Source: Mesobacillus foraminis
GTDB taxonomy: Bacteria > Bacillota > Bacilli > Bacillales > Cytobacillaceae
DNA length: 64,000 nt
Assembly: GCF_004340465.1 (NCBI RefSeq)
Contig: NZ_SLVV01000007.1
Span: 186,001-250,000, forward strand
Reading direction: 5' to 3'
Shown here in pieces: positions 56,606 through 64,000 of the stretch; the first letter of the stretch is position 1, and every line of letters starts with the position of its first letter. Both the position numbers and the translations under genes were made by a program. The notes beneath the pieces are model-generated. The model worked only from the letters and a program-made list of their open reading frames with translations. It was not told the origin of the DNA and did no database searches.

Positions 56606-57091
56606 CTATTTTCTTTTCATAAGCAACAGATATACTCCAATCAGGATCAGTGCAGCCGGCCAAAAATTCCATAATGTCGAGATACCATTTTCCATTGTTT
56701 CCAGCCACGCGGAAATTCGATCATAAAAAAGCAGCAGTCCGGCCAGAATAAGAAAGAGAATCCCGTTAAACAGTCCGGTTCCCGTTTTTTGATAACGGAG
56801 CAGGAAGCCCAGAGCCATAATTAATATAAAAGCTCCCATATGATCCGGCCAAACCTCCAGCTTGTCGACGATGTGAAGATGCATGCCGAAACCAAATAGA
56901 ATCACTCCAGGGAAAATGGCTTCATAATCCTTTCCCCAATAGCCCTGAACCAAGAAGGCAGTACCGGAAATGACCATAAGGGTCGGCCAGGTTTGAAAAT
57001 CTGAAAACATCGTGTATTCAGCCTGCTGCAGATAATAGTAAATTCCAAATCCAATTAATATGATTCCTGGGATAATCCTCTGATTTTTCAT
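56606..57091 (-). CDS. ysxD: Membrane protein with LiaI/LiaF-like (DUF5668) segments
   Basis: A 161-residue integral membrane protein with about six or seven short hydrophobic helices. Three spaced repeats of the pattern PGIILIGFG, PGVILFGFG and PAALILIGVYLL resemble the LiaI-LiaF-like membrane domain (DUF5668) found in cell-envelope stress proteins. There is no soluble domain or signal peptide. It is transcribed away from hemA and towards engB. Position between ysxC (engB) and hemA matches ysxD of B. subtilis, on which the symbol rests. Function unknown. ATG at 57091 is preceded by a modest GGTGAAG site. Confidence 0.75.
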   Translation of the reverse strand: MKNQRIIPGIILIGFGIYYYLQQAEYTMFSDFQTWPTLMVISGTAFLVQGYWGKDYEAIFPGVILFGFGMHLHIVDKLEVWPDHMGAFILIMALGFLLRYQKTGTGLFNGILFLILAGLLLFYDRISAWLETMENGISTLWNFWPAALILIGVYLLLMKRK

Positions 57092-57266
57092 ACTTCACCA
57101 CTTCCAGTAAGGCTAACTTGAATTTATGTCGAATTTTTGGTACGGTACATAAGGAGATAATTTTGATATTCGTACTGTTTTATTTAACCAGATTCAAGTG
57201 TTCTCTTGCAATCGATTTAAATAAATAGATTGATTAAAAATCTTTCATTAGATGTTCACAATTAGA

Positions 57267-57297
57267 GAGAAATTATTCTAAGAAAGAATGCTATCAT
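57267..57297 (+). promoter_or_regulatory. Candidate hemA promoter with PerR-like half box
   Basis: TATCAT (57292-57297) with extended TGC could be the -10. Upstream, 57267-57281 (GAGAAATTATTCTAA) matches the PerR box TTATAATNATTATAA at 10 of 14 positions, mostly in one half. B. subtilis hemA is a PerR target, but this match is weak. Confidence 0.35.
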
Positions 57298-57340
57298 TAA
57301 TATAGCTTTGTCATTTTTGTATGGGGGTGTCAATTTCAGA

Positions 57341-58687
57341 ATGCATATCATAGTTGTTGGTCTTAATTATAAAACAGCCCCTGTTGAAATCCGCGAAAAG
57401 CTGACATTTAACGAGGCAAATTTACGGGATGCCATGAAGCAGCTTCAGAATAAAAAGAGCGTTCTTGAAAATGTTATTTTATCAACTTGTAACCGTACGG
57501 AAATCTATGCAGTTGTGGATCAGCTCCACACTGGCCGATATTATATAAAAGAGTTTTTATCCGATTGGTTTGGGATAGAGCAGGGGGAATTTTCTCCTTT
57601 CTTGTTCGTATATGAGCAAGATGGCGCGATTGAACACCTCTTTAAAGTCGCCTGCGGTCTGAACTCCATGGTACTCGGGGAAACACAGATTCTTGGACAA
57701 GTACGTTCGAGCTTTCTGATGGCCCAGGAAGAAAAGACTACCGGCACCGTTTTCAACCAGCTATTTAAACAGGCTGTTACGATCGCCAAACGCGGCCATT
57801 CAGAGACTGAGATCGGAGCCAATGCGGTATCCGTGAGTTATGCTGCTGTTGAGCTGGCCAAGAAGATTTTTGGTTCTCTCAATAATAAGCATGTCCTGAT
57901 TCTTGGGGCTGGCAAAATGGGAGAATTGGCGATTCAGAATCTCCATGCCAATGGTGCAAGGAAGGTCACTGTCATAAACAGGACCTACAAAAAAGCGGAG
58001 GATCTTGCCAGTCGCTTTGCCGGCGAAGCCAAAACAATCAAAGAATTGGAAACAGGGCTGGCAGAGGCCGATATTCTGATCAGTTCCACTGGGGCAAAAG
58101 ATTTTGTTGTTACAAAAAATATGGTGCAGTCAGTTGCAAAATCCAGAAAAGGCAAACCGCTGTTCATGGTGGACATTGCAGTGCCGCGCGACCTTGACCC
58201 TGCCATTGCTGAATTAGAAGATGTGTTCCTCTATGACATAGATGATCTCGAAGGAATCGTGGAGGCCAATCTGCAGGAACGCAAAATAGCTGCCGAAAAG
58301 ATCCTGCTATTGATTGAAGAAGAAATTGTTCTCTTCAAACAATGGCTGAATACACTCGGTGTCGTTCCTGTCATATCAGCTCTTAGGGTAAAGGCGCTTG
58401 AAATTCAGCAGGGAACGATGGAAAGCATTGAACGGAAGCTTCCCCATCTGACGGCGCGGGACCTTAAGGTCTTGAACAAACATACTAAAAGCATCATTAA
58501 TCAGATGCTAAAAGATCCAATTCTTCAGGCGAAGGAGCTGTCAGCCAGAAAAGATGCTGAGGAAGCCCTTGATCTGTTTATGAAAATATTTAATATTGAG
58601 CAGCTTGTTGCTGAACAGCATGGTGCGAAAACTGTTGAAAAAAAGCAGGCCGCTGGCCAGGTGCCTCAGGCTTCTTTTCAATCATAA
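57341..58687 (+). CDS. hemA: Glutamyl-tRNA reductase
   Basis: A 448-residue enzyme that reduces Glu-tRNA to glutamate-1-semialdehyde with NADPH, first step of C5-pathway tetrapyrrole synthesis. The catalytic cysteine lies in [16 protein letters not shown] near residue 50; the NADPH domain has [18 protein letters not shown] near 187; [14 protein letters not shown] and the C-terminal dimerisation helix (from about 315) follow. Start choice: ATG 57341, ten bases after GGGGGTG, giving [18 protein letters not shown]; the frame from 57308 runs upstream of the ribosome binding site. It heads hemAXCDBL. Confidence 0.97.
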   Translation: MHIIVVGLNYKTAPVEIREKLTFNEANLRDAMKQLQNKKSVLENVILSTCNRTEIYAVVDQLHTGRYYIKEFLSDWFGIEQGEFSPFLFVYEQDGAIEHLFKVACGLNSMVLGETQILGQVRSSFLMAQEEKTTGTVFNQLFKQAVTIAKRGHSETEIGANAVSVSYAAVELAKKIFGSLNNKHVLILGAGKMGELAIQNLHANGARKVTVINRTYKKAEDLASRFAGEAKTIKELETGLAEADILISSTGAKDFVVTKNMVQSVAKSRKGKPLFMVDIAVPRDLDPAIAELEDVFLYDIDDLEGIVEANLQERKIAAEKILLLIEEEIVLFKQWLNTLGVVPVISALRVKALEIQQGTMESIERKLPHLTARDLKVLNKHTKSIINQMLKDPILQAKELSARKDAEEALDLFMKIFNIEQLVAEQHGAKTVEKKQAAGQVPQASFQS

Positions 58688-58700
58688 GTGAGGTTCCGGC

Positions 58701-59534
58701 ATGAGTGATATTTTCATGACCCGTCTTCATGAGCTGACCATTGTGGTTTATGCAGCAAGCGTGCTTCTGTATTTTATCGACTTCCTTAATAGTAACCGGA
58801 AGGTAAACCAAGTTGCCTTCTGGTTACTTGCATTTGTATGGGTTTTGCAAACGCTTTTCCTGTTTTTTTATGTGGTTGAGGTGAGGCGTTTTCCTGTACT
58901 TACCCTCTTTGAAGGATTGTACTTTTATTCCTGGGTGCTGGTTACTTTATCACTTGCAATCAACCGTTTGCTAAAGGTAGATTTAATCGTTTTTTTTACC
59001 AACGTCCTAGGGTTTATCATTATGGCCATACATACCTTTGCGCCGGCTGATTACGGATCAAACGTCATGTCAGAACAGCTTATTTCAGAATTGCTTCTTA
59101 TCCATATTACAATGGCCATTCTGTCCTATGGAGCTTTTTCCATTTCCTTTGTTTTTTCACTTCTTTATTTAATTCAATACGATTTATTGAAGCGAAAAAA
59201 GTGGGGAAGGCTTCTCCGAAGGATTGCAGATCTGTCCAAATTGGAGCAATTGTCATATTTACTGAATGTCATAGGTGTTCCCATGCTCCTGCTAAGTCTC
59301 GTCCTTGGTCTGCAATGGGCCTGGATAAAACTGCCGGACATGGCTTGGTATGATGCAAAAATAATTGGCTCCTTTGTTGTTTTGGCGGCATATAGTGCCT
59401 ACTTGTATCTGCGGGTAGCACGGGGCATGTATGGAAAATCACTGGCTCTTTTAAATGCGGCATCATTTTTAATAGTATTAATCAACTTTTTCTTATTTGG
59501 GCAATTATCATCTTTTCATTTATGGTACGAGTAA
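58701..59534 (+). CDS. hemX: HemX, CcsA-like integral membrane protein
   Basis: A 277-residue membrane protein with about eight transmembrane helices and the cytochrome c assembly (CcsA/CcmC-like) fold, including LWAFVWVLQT-type Trp-rich loops and histidines at helix ends. In B. subtilis HemX controls the amount of HemA protein rather than catalysing a step. It lies 13 bases after hemA and 15 before hemC, which supports that role. ATG 58701 is preceded by GTGAGGTT. Confidence 0.92.
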   Translation: MSDIFMTRLHELTIVVYAASVLLYFIDFLNSNRKVNQVAFWLLAFVWVLQTLFLFFYVVEVRRFPVLTLFEGLYFYSWVLVTLSLAINRLLKVDLIVFFTNVLGFIIMAIHTFAPADYGSNVMSEQLISELLLIHITMAILSYGAFSISFVFSLLYLIQYDLLKRKKWGRLLRRIADLSKLEQLSYLLNVIGVPMLLLSLVLGLQWAWIKLPDMAWYDAKIIGSFVVLAAYSAYLYLRVARGMYGKSLALLNAASFLIVLINFFLFGQLSSFHLWYE

Positions 59535-59549
59535 TTAAGGAGGATCTTC

Positions 59550-60485
59550 ATGAGAACAATCATTGTAGGATCAAGACGGAGCAAACTGGCTTTAACACAG
59601 ACAAACTGGGTCATCAATCAATTAAAGGAACTAGGCGCGCCGTTTGACTTTAGAGTTGAGGAGATTGTGACAAAGGGCGACAAAATCCTCGATGTCACAC
59701 TTTCGAAGGTTGGGGGAAAGGGCCTTTTTGTTAAAGAAATCGAGCAGGCGATGCTGGATAAAAATATAGATATGGCTGTCCATAGTATGAAAGACATGCC
59801 TGCTGTATTGCCGGAGGGACTGGTGATCGGCTCTGTACCAAATCGTGAGGACCATCGTGATGTGCTGATATCAAATGGCCATATCCCTTTTGACCAGCTC
59901 AAAGAAGGAGCGGTAGTCGGAACAAGCAGTCTTCGCCGAAGTGCACAGCTTCTAGCAAGGCGCCCTGACCTTGAAATCAAATGGATAAGAGGAAATATTG
60001 ATACGAGGATTGCCAAGCTGCAGACTGGCGAGTATGATGCCATTATCCTCGCTGCGGCCGGTTTGAAGAGGATGGGCTGGGCAGCTGAAACGATAACAGA
60101 ATTCATTGATCCTGATATTTGCATCCCTGCTGTGGGACAGGGAGCTCTTTCGATTGAATGCCGCGGGGATGACGATGAGCTCCTGGAATGGCTAGGTAGG
60201 TTCACCTCCGGCAGGACGGCTGCAGCTGTTCAGGCAGAACGGACTTTCCTTGGGAAAATGGAAGGCGGCTGCCAGGTGCCGATTGCTGGGTATGCCTCAG
60301 TCAATCAACAGGAAGAGATTATTTTAACCGTTCTGGTTGGGTCACCTGATGGAAAGGTTATATTAAAAGAGATGGTAACGGGCACCGATCCTTTAAAAGT
60401 TGGAGAGCTAGCTGCTGAAAAGCTGACCGCGCTTGGGGCCAAGGACCTGATCGATGAAGTTAAGCGGGAGCTGGATTCTGAGTGA
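59550..60485 (+). CDS. hemC: Porphobilinogen deaminase (hydroxymethylbilane synthase)
   Basis: A 311-residue enzyme that polymerises four porphobilinogens to hydroxymethylbilane. Opening [31 protein letters not shown] (catalytic Asp region), [11 protein letters not shown] and [18 protein letters not shown] bind the substrate and cofactor. Cys241 in [13 protein letters not shown] should carry the dipyrromethane cofactor. AAGGAGG precedes ATG 59550. The stop overlaps hemD by GTGA. Confidence 0.97.
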   Translation: MRTIIVGSRRSKLALTQTNWVINQLKELGAPFDFRVEEIVTKGDKILDVTLSKVGGKGLFVKEIEQAMLDKNIDMAVHSMKDMPAVLPEGLVIGSVPNREDHRDVLISNGHIPFDQLKEGAVVGTSSLRRSAQLLARRPDLEIKWIRGNIDTRIAKLQTGEYDAIILAAAGLKRMGWAAETITEFIDPDICIPAVGQGALSIECRGDDDELLEWLGRFTSGRTAAAVQAERTFLGKMEGGCQVPIAGYASVNQQEEIILTVLVGSPDGKVILKEMVTGTDPLKVGELAAEKLTALGAKDLIDEVKRELDSE

Positions 60486-61246
60486 GTCCTGCTCCCCTGC
60501 AAAATAAAAGGATAATGGTTCCAAGAGGAGCAAAACAGGCTGCATCCTTTTCATCGCTGGTTAGAAAATTGGGAGGCATCCCTGTTGAAATTCCATTGAT
60601 TGCTTTCAGGCCGGTTCCAATGTCTCAGACTATAATGCGTGTTTTGGAGCAAATACATACCTATAACTGGATAATTTTTACTAGCTCTGTAACGGTCGAG
60701 ACGTTTTTTTCTTTTTATGGCAGCGGAAAAGGCCTTCCTAAGGTTGCTGTCATTGGTGATAAAACAAAGGAAGCTGCCGAAAGGGAAAATATTCCTGTCG
60801 AGTTTGCACCGCAGGAATTTGTGGCAGAAGGATTTGTAAAAGAGTTTTTGCACCATGTAAGCGAAGGGGCAAGGGTCCTTATCCCCAAAGGGAATTTAGC
60901 AAGGGAATACATTGCTTCATCACTTGTGGAAAAAGGGGCCCATGTCGATGAACTTATCATCTATGAAACCTATATGCCTGAGGAAAGCAAATCCAGGCTT
61001 GCAAACATCCTTTTAGAAGGAGAACTGGATATCCTTGCTTTCACAAGTCCATCAACCATCGACCATTTCATTGAAACAGTGAAAGGACAGCAGCTGGAAT
61101 CGGTTATCGACCAATGTGTGATTGCTTGTATTGGACCGGTTTCCAGAAAAAGAGCTGAGCAATATGGACTTACGGTCCATGCTTGTCCCAAAAGGTATAC
61201 AGCAGCAGATATGCTCGACAGTATCATTGAATACTTAAATAAGTAA
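60482..61246 (+). CDS. hemD: Uroporphyrinogen-III synthase
   Basis: A 254-residue HemD-family protein that closes and inverts ring D of hydroxymethylbilane to uroporphyrinogen III. The family is very divergent; recognisable parts are [53 protein letters not shown] and [14 protein letters not shown], with [17 protein letters not shown] near the end. The two-domain layout and length are normal. GTG 60482 overlaps the hemC stop. Its place between hemC and hemB makes the assignment firm. Confidence 0.93.
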   Translation: MSPAPLQNKRIMVPRGAKQAASFSSLVRKLGGIPVEIPLIAFRPVPMSQTIMRVLEQIHTYNWIIFTSSVTVETFFSFYGSGKGLPKVAVIGDKTKEAAERENIPVEFAPQEFVAEGFVKEFLHHVSEGARVLIPKGNLAREYIASSLVEKGAHVDELIIYETYMPEESKSRLANILLEGELDILAFTSPSTIDHFIETVKGQQLESVIDQCVIACIGPVSRKRAEQYGLTVHACPKRYTAADMLDSIIEYLNK

Positions 61247-61266
61247 TGCTAATTGGAGGAGTAAAC

Positions 61267-62247
61267 ATGAATGATTTACAATTCTCTCGTCATCGTCGCC
61301 TTCGCAGTACGGCGTCAATCCGATCCCTTGTCAGGGAAAATCACCTTCGGACGGATGATTTAATTTATCCATTATTTGTGGTGGAAGGCGAGGGTGTACG
61401 GAACGAGGTTTCTTCAATGCCGGGAGTCTATCATTTGTCAATAGACAACCTAAGAGCCGAAATGGATGAAGTAGTCCAGCTGGGCATTAAGTCAGTTTTG
61501 TTGTTCGGTGTCCCGGACGAAAAGGATGAATGCGGCACTCAAGCCTATCATGAACATGGAATTGTCCAAGTGGCAACCCGATTTATTAAGGAACATTTTC
61601 CAGAGGTTGTGGTTATTGCTGATACATGCCTTTGTGAATATACAAGCCACGGGCACTGCGGTGTAATCGAAAATGGCAACGTGAAGAATGACCCTTCCCT
61701 CGAGCTCCTGGTTAAAACAGCGGTAAGTCAGGCACAGGCCGGAGCGGATATTATTGCGCCGTCCAACATGATGGATGGCTTTGTCGCTGCCATTCGGGCT
61801 GGCCTGGATGAAGCTGGATTTGAGGACATTCCGGTGATGTCCTATGCAGTAAAATATGCTTCCGCTTTCTATGGCCCCTTCCGTGAGGCAGCCGAAAGCA
61901 CACCGCAATTCGGGGACCGCAAAAGCTATCAAATGGATCCGGCGAACCGTCTGGAAGCCATGCGGGAAGCGGAATCCGACGTGGCTGAAGGTGCTGATTT
62001 CCTTATTGTAAAGCCAGGCATGCCATATTTGGACATTGTCCGGGATGTAAAGAACAACTTTAATCTTCCTGTTGTCATCTACAATGTCAGTGGAGAATAC
62101 TCGATGGTAAAAGCTGCGGCTCAGAACGGCTGGATAGACGAACGAGGCATTGTGATGGAAATGCTTACAGGCATGAAACGTGCGGGTGCCGACCTTATCA
62201 TTACTTATCATGCAAAAGATGCCGCCCGCTGGCTAAAGGAACAGTAA
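61267..62247 (+). CDS. hemB: Delta-aminolevulinic acid dehydratase (porphobilinogen synthase)
   Basis: A 326-residue TIM-barrel enzyme that joins two 5-aminolevulinates. A zinc-type cysteine site is visible: [16 protein letters not shown] near residue 118. The two Schiff-base lysines lie in [16 protein letters not shown] and [28 protein letters not shown] is also present. Start choice: ATG 61267 behind TTGGAGGAG; the codon at 61246 would overlap the hemD stop and lacks a site. hemL follows after about 30 bases. Confidence 0.97.
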   Translation: MNDLQFSRHRRLRSTASIRSLVRENHLRTDDLIYPLFVVEGEGVRNEVSSMPGVYHLSIDNLRAEMDEVVQLGIKSVLLFGVPDEKDECGTQAYHEHGIVQVATRFIKEHFPEVVVIADTCLCEYTSHGHCGVIENGNVKNDPSLELLVKTAVSQAQAGADIIAPSNMMDGFVAAIRAGLDEAGFEDIPVMSYAVKYASAFYGPFREAAESTPQFGDRKSYQMDPANRLEAMREAESDVAEGADFLIVKPGMPYLDIVRDVKNNFNLPVVIYNVSGEYSMVKAAAQNGWIDERGIVMEMLTGMKRAGADLIITYHAKDAARWLKEQ

Positions 62248-62277
62248 TATTGTTTAACCCAGAAGGGAGTTTTTTGG

Positions 62278-63567
62278 ATGCGGTCATACGAGAAATCTAT
62301 TGAAGCTTTTAAAACGGCAAAAGCATTAATGCCTGGGGGGGTCAACAGTCCTGTCCGCGCTTTTAAATCGGTCAAGATGGATCCGATCTTCATGGAACGA
62401 GGCAAGGGTTCAAAAATATATGATATTGATGGCAATGAATATATTGATTATGTATTGTCATGGGGGCCGTTAATTCTAGGTCATTCCAACGACCGAGTGG
62501 TCGAGGCAATCAAAAAAGTGGCTGAAATGGGGACAAGCTTTGGTGCTCCCACTGTTATGGAAAATAAATTGGCAGAGCTTGTGATTGAGCGCGTGCCATC
62601 GATTGAAATCGTGCGGATGGTTTCCTCGGGAACCGAGGCAACTATGAGCGCCCTTCGTCTTGCCCGCGGATATACAGGCAGGAACAAGATCATCAAGTTT
62701 GAAGGCTGTTACCATGGACATGGCGATTCATTGCTTATAAAGGCAGGGTCGGGAGTTGCAACACTAGGGCTTCCAGACAGCCCGGGAGTTCCAGAGGGAG
62801 TTGCCAGCAATACGATTACCGTTCCTTACAATGACCTTGAAAGTGTCAGGTTTGCATTTGAGCAGTTCGGCGAAGACATCGCATGTGTGATTGTTGAGCC
62901 TGTCGCCGGGAATATGGGTGTAGTGCCTCCGCTGCCAGGCTTCCTTGAAGGATTGCGTGAGGTGACTAAGGAAAATGGTGCTCTCCTTATCTTTGATGAA
63001 GTCATGACAGGCTTCCGGGTTGGATATCATTGTGCACAGGGTCACTTCAATGTAACACCCGACATAACCTGCCTTGGGAAAGTGATTGGTGGAGGGCTTC
63101 CTGTTGGAGCATATGGAGGAAAAGCCGAAATCATGGAACAAATTGCCCCAAGCGGCCCAATTTATCAGGCAGGCACTTTGTCCGGTAACCCGCTGGCCAT
63201 GACAGCCGGTTATGAAACTTTATCTCAGCTTACACCAGAAACATATCATGAATTCCAGTCAAAAGGAGATGCCCTGGAAGCCGGGATTTCCTCAGCTGCC
63301 AAAAAATATGATATACCTATATCCTTTAATCGGGCAGGCTCCATGATTGGCTTTTTCTTTACAAATGAGGATGTCATCAATTACGAAAGCGCAAAATCCT
63401 CTAACCTGGAATACTTTGCTGCCTATTATCGTGAAATGGCGAATCAGGGGGTATTCCTTCCTCCATCGCAATTTGAAGGTCTATTCCTTTCAACTGCACA
63501 TTCTGCAGGAGATATTCAGAAGACCATTGAAGCTGCAGAACATGCATTTTCAAAACTTAAAGGTTAA
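62278..63567 (+). CDS. hemL: Glutamate-1-semialdehyde 2,1-aminomutase
   Basis: A 429-residue PLP enzyme that converts glutamate-1-semialdehyde to 5-aminolevulinate, working directly after Hem[16 protein letters not shown] near the start, [20 protein letters not shown] near 120, [11 protein letters not shown], and the PLP lysine Lys268 in [18 protein letters not shown] are conserved. AGAAGGGAG precedes ATG 62278. Bacillus genomes often have a second paralogue (gsaB) elsewhere; operon context makes this hemL. It ends the operon. Confidence 0.97.
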   Translation: MRSYEKSIEAFKTAKALMPGGVNSPVRAFKSVKMDPIFMERGKGSKIYDIDGNEYIDYVLSWGPLILGHSNDRVVEAIKKVAEMGTSFGAPTVMENKLAELVIERVPSIEIVRMVSSGTEATMSALRLARGYTGRNKIIKFEGCYHGHGDSLLIKAGSGVATLGLPDSPGVPEGVASNTITVPYNDLESVRFAFEQFGEDIACVIVEPVAGNMGVVPPLPGFLEGLREVTKENGALLIFDEVMTGFRVGYHCAQGHFNVTPDITCLGKVIGGGLPVGAYGGKAEIMEQIAPSGPIYQAGTLSGNPLAMTAGYETLSQLTPETYHEFQSKGDALEAGISSAAKKYDIPISFNRAGSMIGFFFTNEDVINYESAKSSNLEYFAAYYREMANQGVFLPPSQFEGLFLSTAHSAGDIQKTIEAAEHAFSKLKG

Positions 63568-63590
63568 AAGTGTCGCTGCCCTCAGGTTTA

Positions 63591-63620
63591 AGCCCATATC
63601 CTCTTGGATATGGGTTTTTT
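63591..63620 (+). terminator. Intrinsic terminator of hemAXCDBL
   Basis: CCCATATCC (63593-63601) pairs with GGATATGGG (63606-63614), loop TCTT, followed by T-tract. Confidence 0.9.
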
Positions 63621-63643
63621 ACTGTTGTCGCGGTCCGTTTTTA

Positions 63644-63672
63644 TCATAAAAAAAGCCTACTAATCATACAGT
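63644..63672 (+). promoter_or_regulatory. Candidate sigma-E promoter of spoVID
   Basis: CATACAGT (63665-63672) matches the sigma-E -10 consensus CATACAnT at every defined position. TCATAAA (63644-63650) 14 bases upstream agrees with five of seven -35 positions. spoVID is a known sigma-E gene. Confidence 0.7.
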
Positions 63673-63720
63673 TTAATGACATAGTGATTTTATGCTTATG
63701 AAATGAAGGGAGGAGTCGCT

Positions 63721-64000
63721 TTGTCTACGGGAAATCAATCTTGCCTGCGTTTCTCCTTAGAGGAATCGGTTTGGTTCCAAAGAGGACAGGAAGTCGCAGA
63801 GCTTGTTTCAATTTCGCTTGACCCAAATATCACCATCCAAGAAAATGATCAATATGTAACGATTAAAGGTTCGCTGGAATTAACAGGCGAATATAAATCT
63901 GATCAGACAGACGATGACGGGACGGAACTGGAAGCGGGAACCAGACAGATACACTCGGTCATGGAAAGAGAAGAAGGATATCTCGAATTTCTTCATCGGT
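63721..64000 (+). CDS. spoVID: Spore morphogenetic protein SpoVID, N-terminal part (partial)
   Basis: The first 93 codons of a frame that runs off the window. It begins at TTG 63721 behind AAGGGAGGAG (63707-63716). The segment FSLEESVWFQRGQEVAELVS, then ISLDPNITIQENDQYVTIKG and SLELTGEYKSD is characteristic of the SpoVID N-terminal domain, which binds SpoIVA and SafA and drives encasement of the spore by the coat. Position directly after hemL matches B. subtilis. The LysM domain at the C-terminus lies beyond the window. Confidence 0.9.
   Translation, partial: MSTGNQSCLRFSLEESVWFQRGQEVAELVSISLDPNITIQENDQYVTIKGSLELTGEYKSDQTDDDGTELEAGTRQIHSVMEREEGYLEFLHR

Overview
The window is chromosomal DNA from an endospore-forming member of the Bacillaceae. 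The evidence is gene content and order: most of it follows the Bacillus subtilis block mutS2-yshE-lcfA-fadR-fadB-etfB-etfA-trxA-uvrC-lysC-yslB-sdhCAB, then gerE-ysmB-racE-gerM-rph-ysnA-ysnB, then ilvBHC-leuABCD-ysoA-tig-clpX-lonB-lonA-ysxC-ysxD-hemAXCDBL-spoVID. Sporulation genes (gerE, gerM, lonB, spoVID) with plausible sporulation-sigma promoters support this. Base composition is moderate, and many genes start with TTG or GTG behind strong GGAGG-type ribosome binding sites. Synteny alone does not settle the genus; a Bacillus, Cytobacillus or Mesobacillus-type organism is my inference.

Layout. 1-148: end of mutS2. 162-659: DUF350 membrane gene plus a 25-codon membrane peptide. 816-6032: fatty-acid degradation (lcfA, fadR, fadB, etfB, etfA), with a perfect-arm FadR operator in front of fadR. 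6201-8467: trxA and uvrC. 8470-10078: lysine riboswitch and aspartokinase, which carries an internal ribosome binding site for a beta subunit. 10136-14257: yslB on the minus strand, then succinate dehydrogenase sdhCAB.

14604-32052 is an accessory block of about 17.5 kb at the place where B. subtilis has ysmA. It holds a five-gene peptide/nickel-type ABC transporter (ATPase, ATPase, lipoprotein, permease, permease), a pucABCDE-type xanthine dehydrogenase operon, and a secreted 1858-residue amylopullulanase with two complete GH13 active sites. A cre-like catabolite site sits at the amylopullulanase promoter.

32235-37167: gerE, ysmB, racE, gerM, rph, ysnA, ysnB. 37284-37357: a lone tRNA-Arg(UCU). 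37691-47000: branched-chain amino acid operon ilvE / T-box / ilvBHC-leuABCD. CodY-like boxes lie upstream of ilvE, and a leucine T-box lies between ilvE and ilvB, so starvation and tRNA-Leu signals enter at different points. 47094-56241: ysoA, the chaperone/protease cluster tig-clpX-lonB-lonA, and the ribosome-assembly GTPase engB. 56606-57091: a minus-strand membrane protein. 57341-63567: the tetrapyrrole operon hemAXCDBL, taking glutamyl-tRNA towards uroporphyrinogen III. 63721-64000: start of spoVID.

I found no CRISPR array, prophage, insertion sequence or recognisable defence system. I do not see a wholly new system. The most distinctive content is the accessory metabolic block, the two-headed amylopullulanase with its hairpin/cre leader, and several well-resolved regulatory elements (lysine riboswitch, leucine T-box, FadR operator, sigma-F/E/K promoters).
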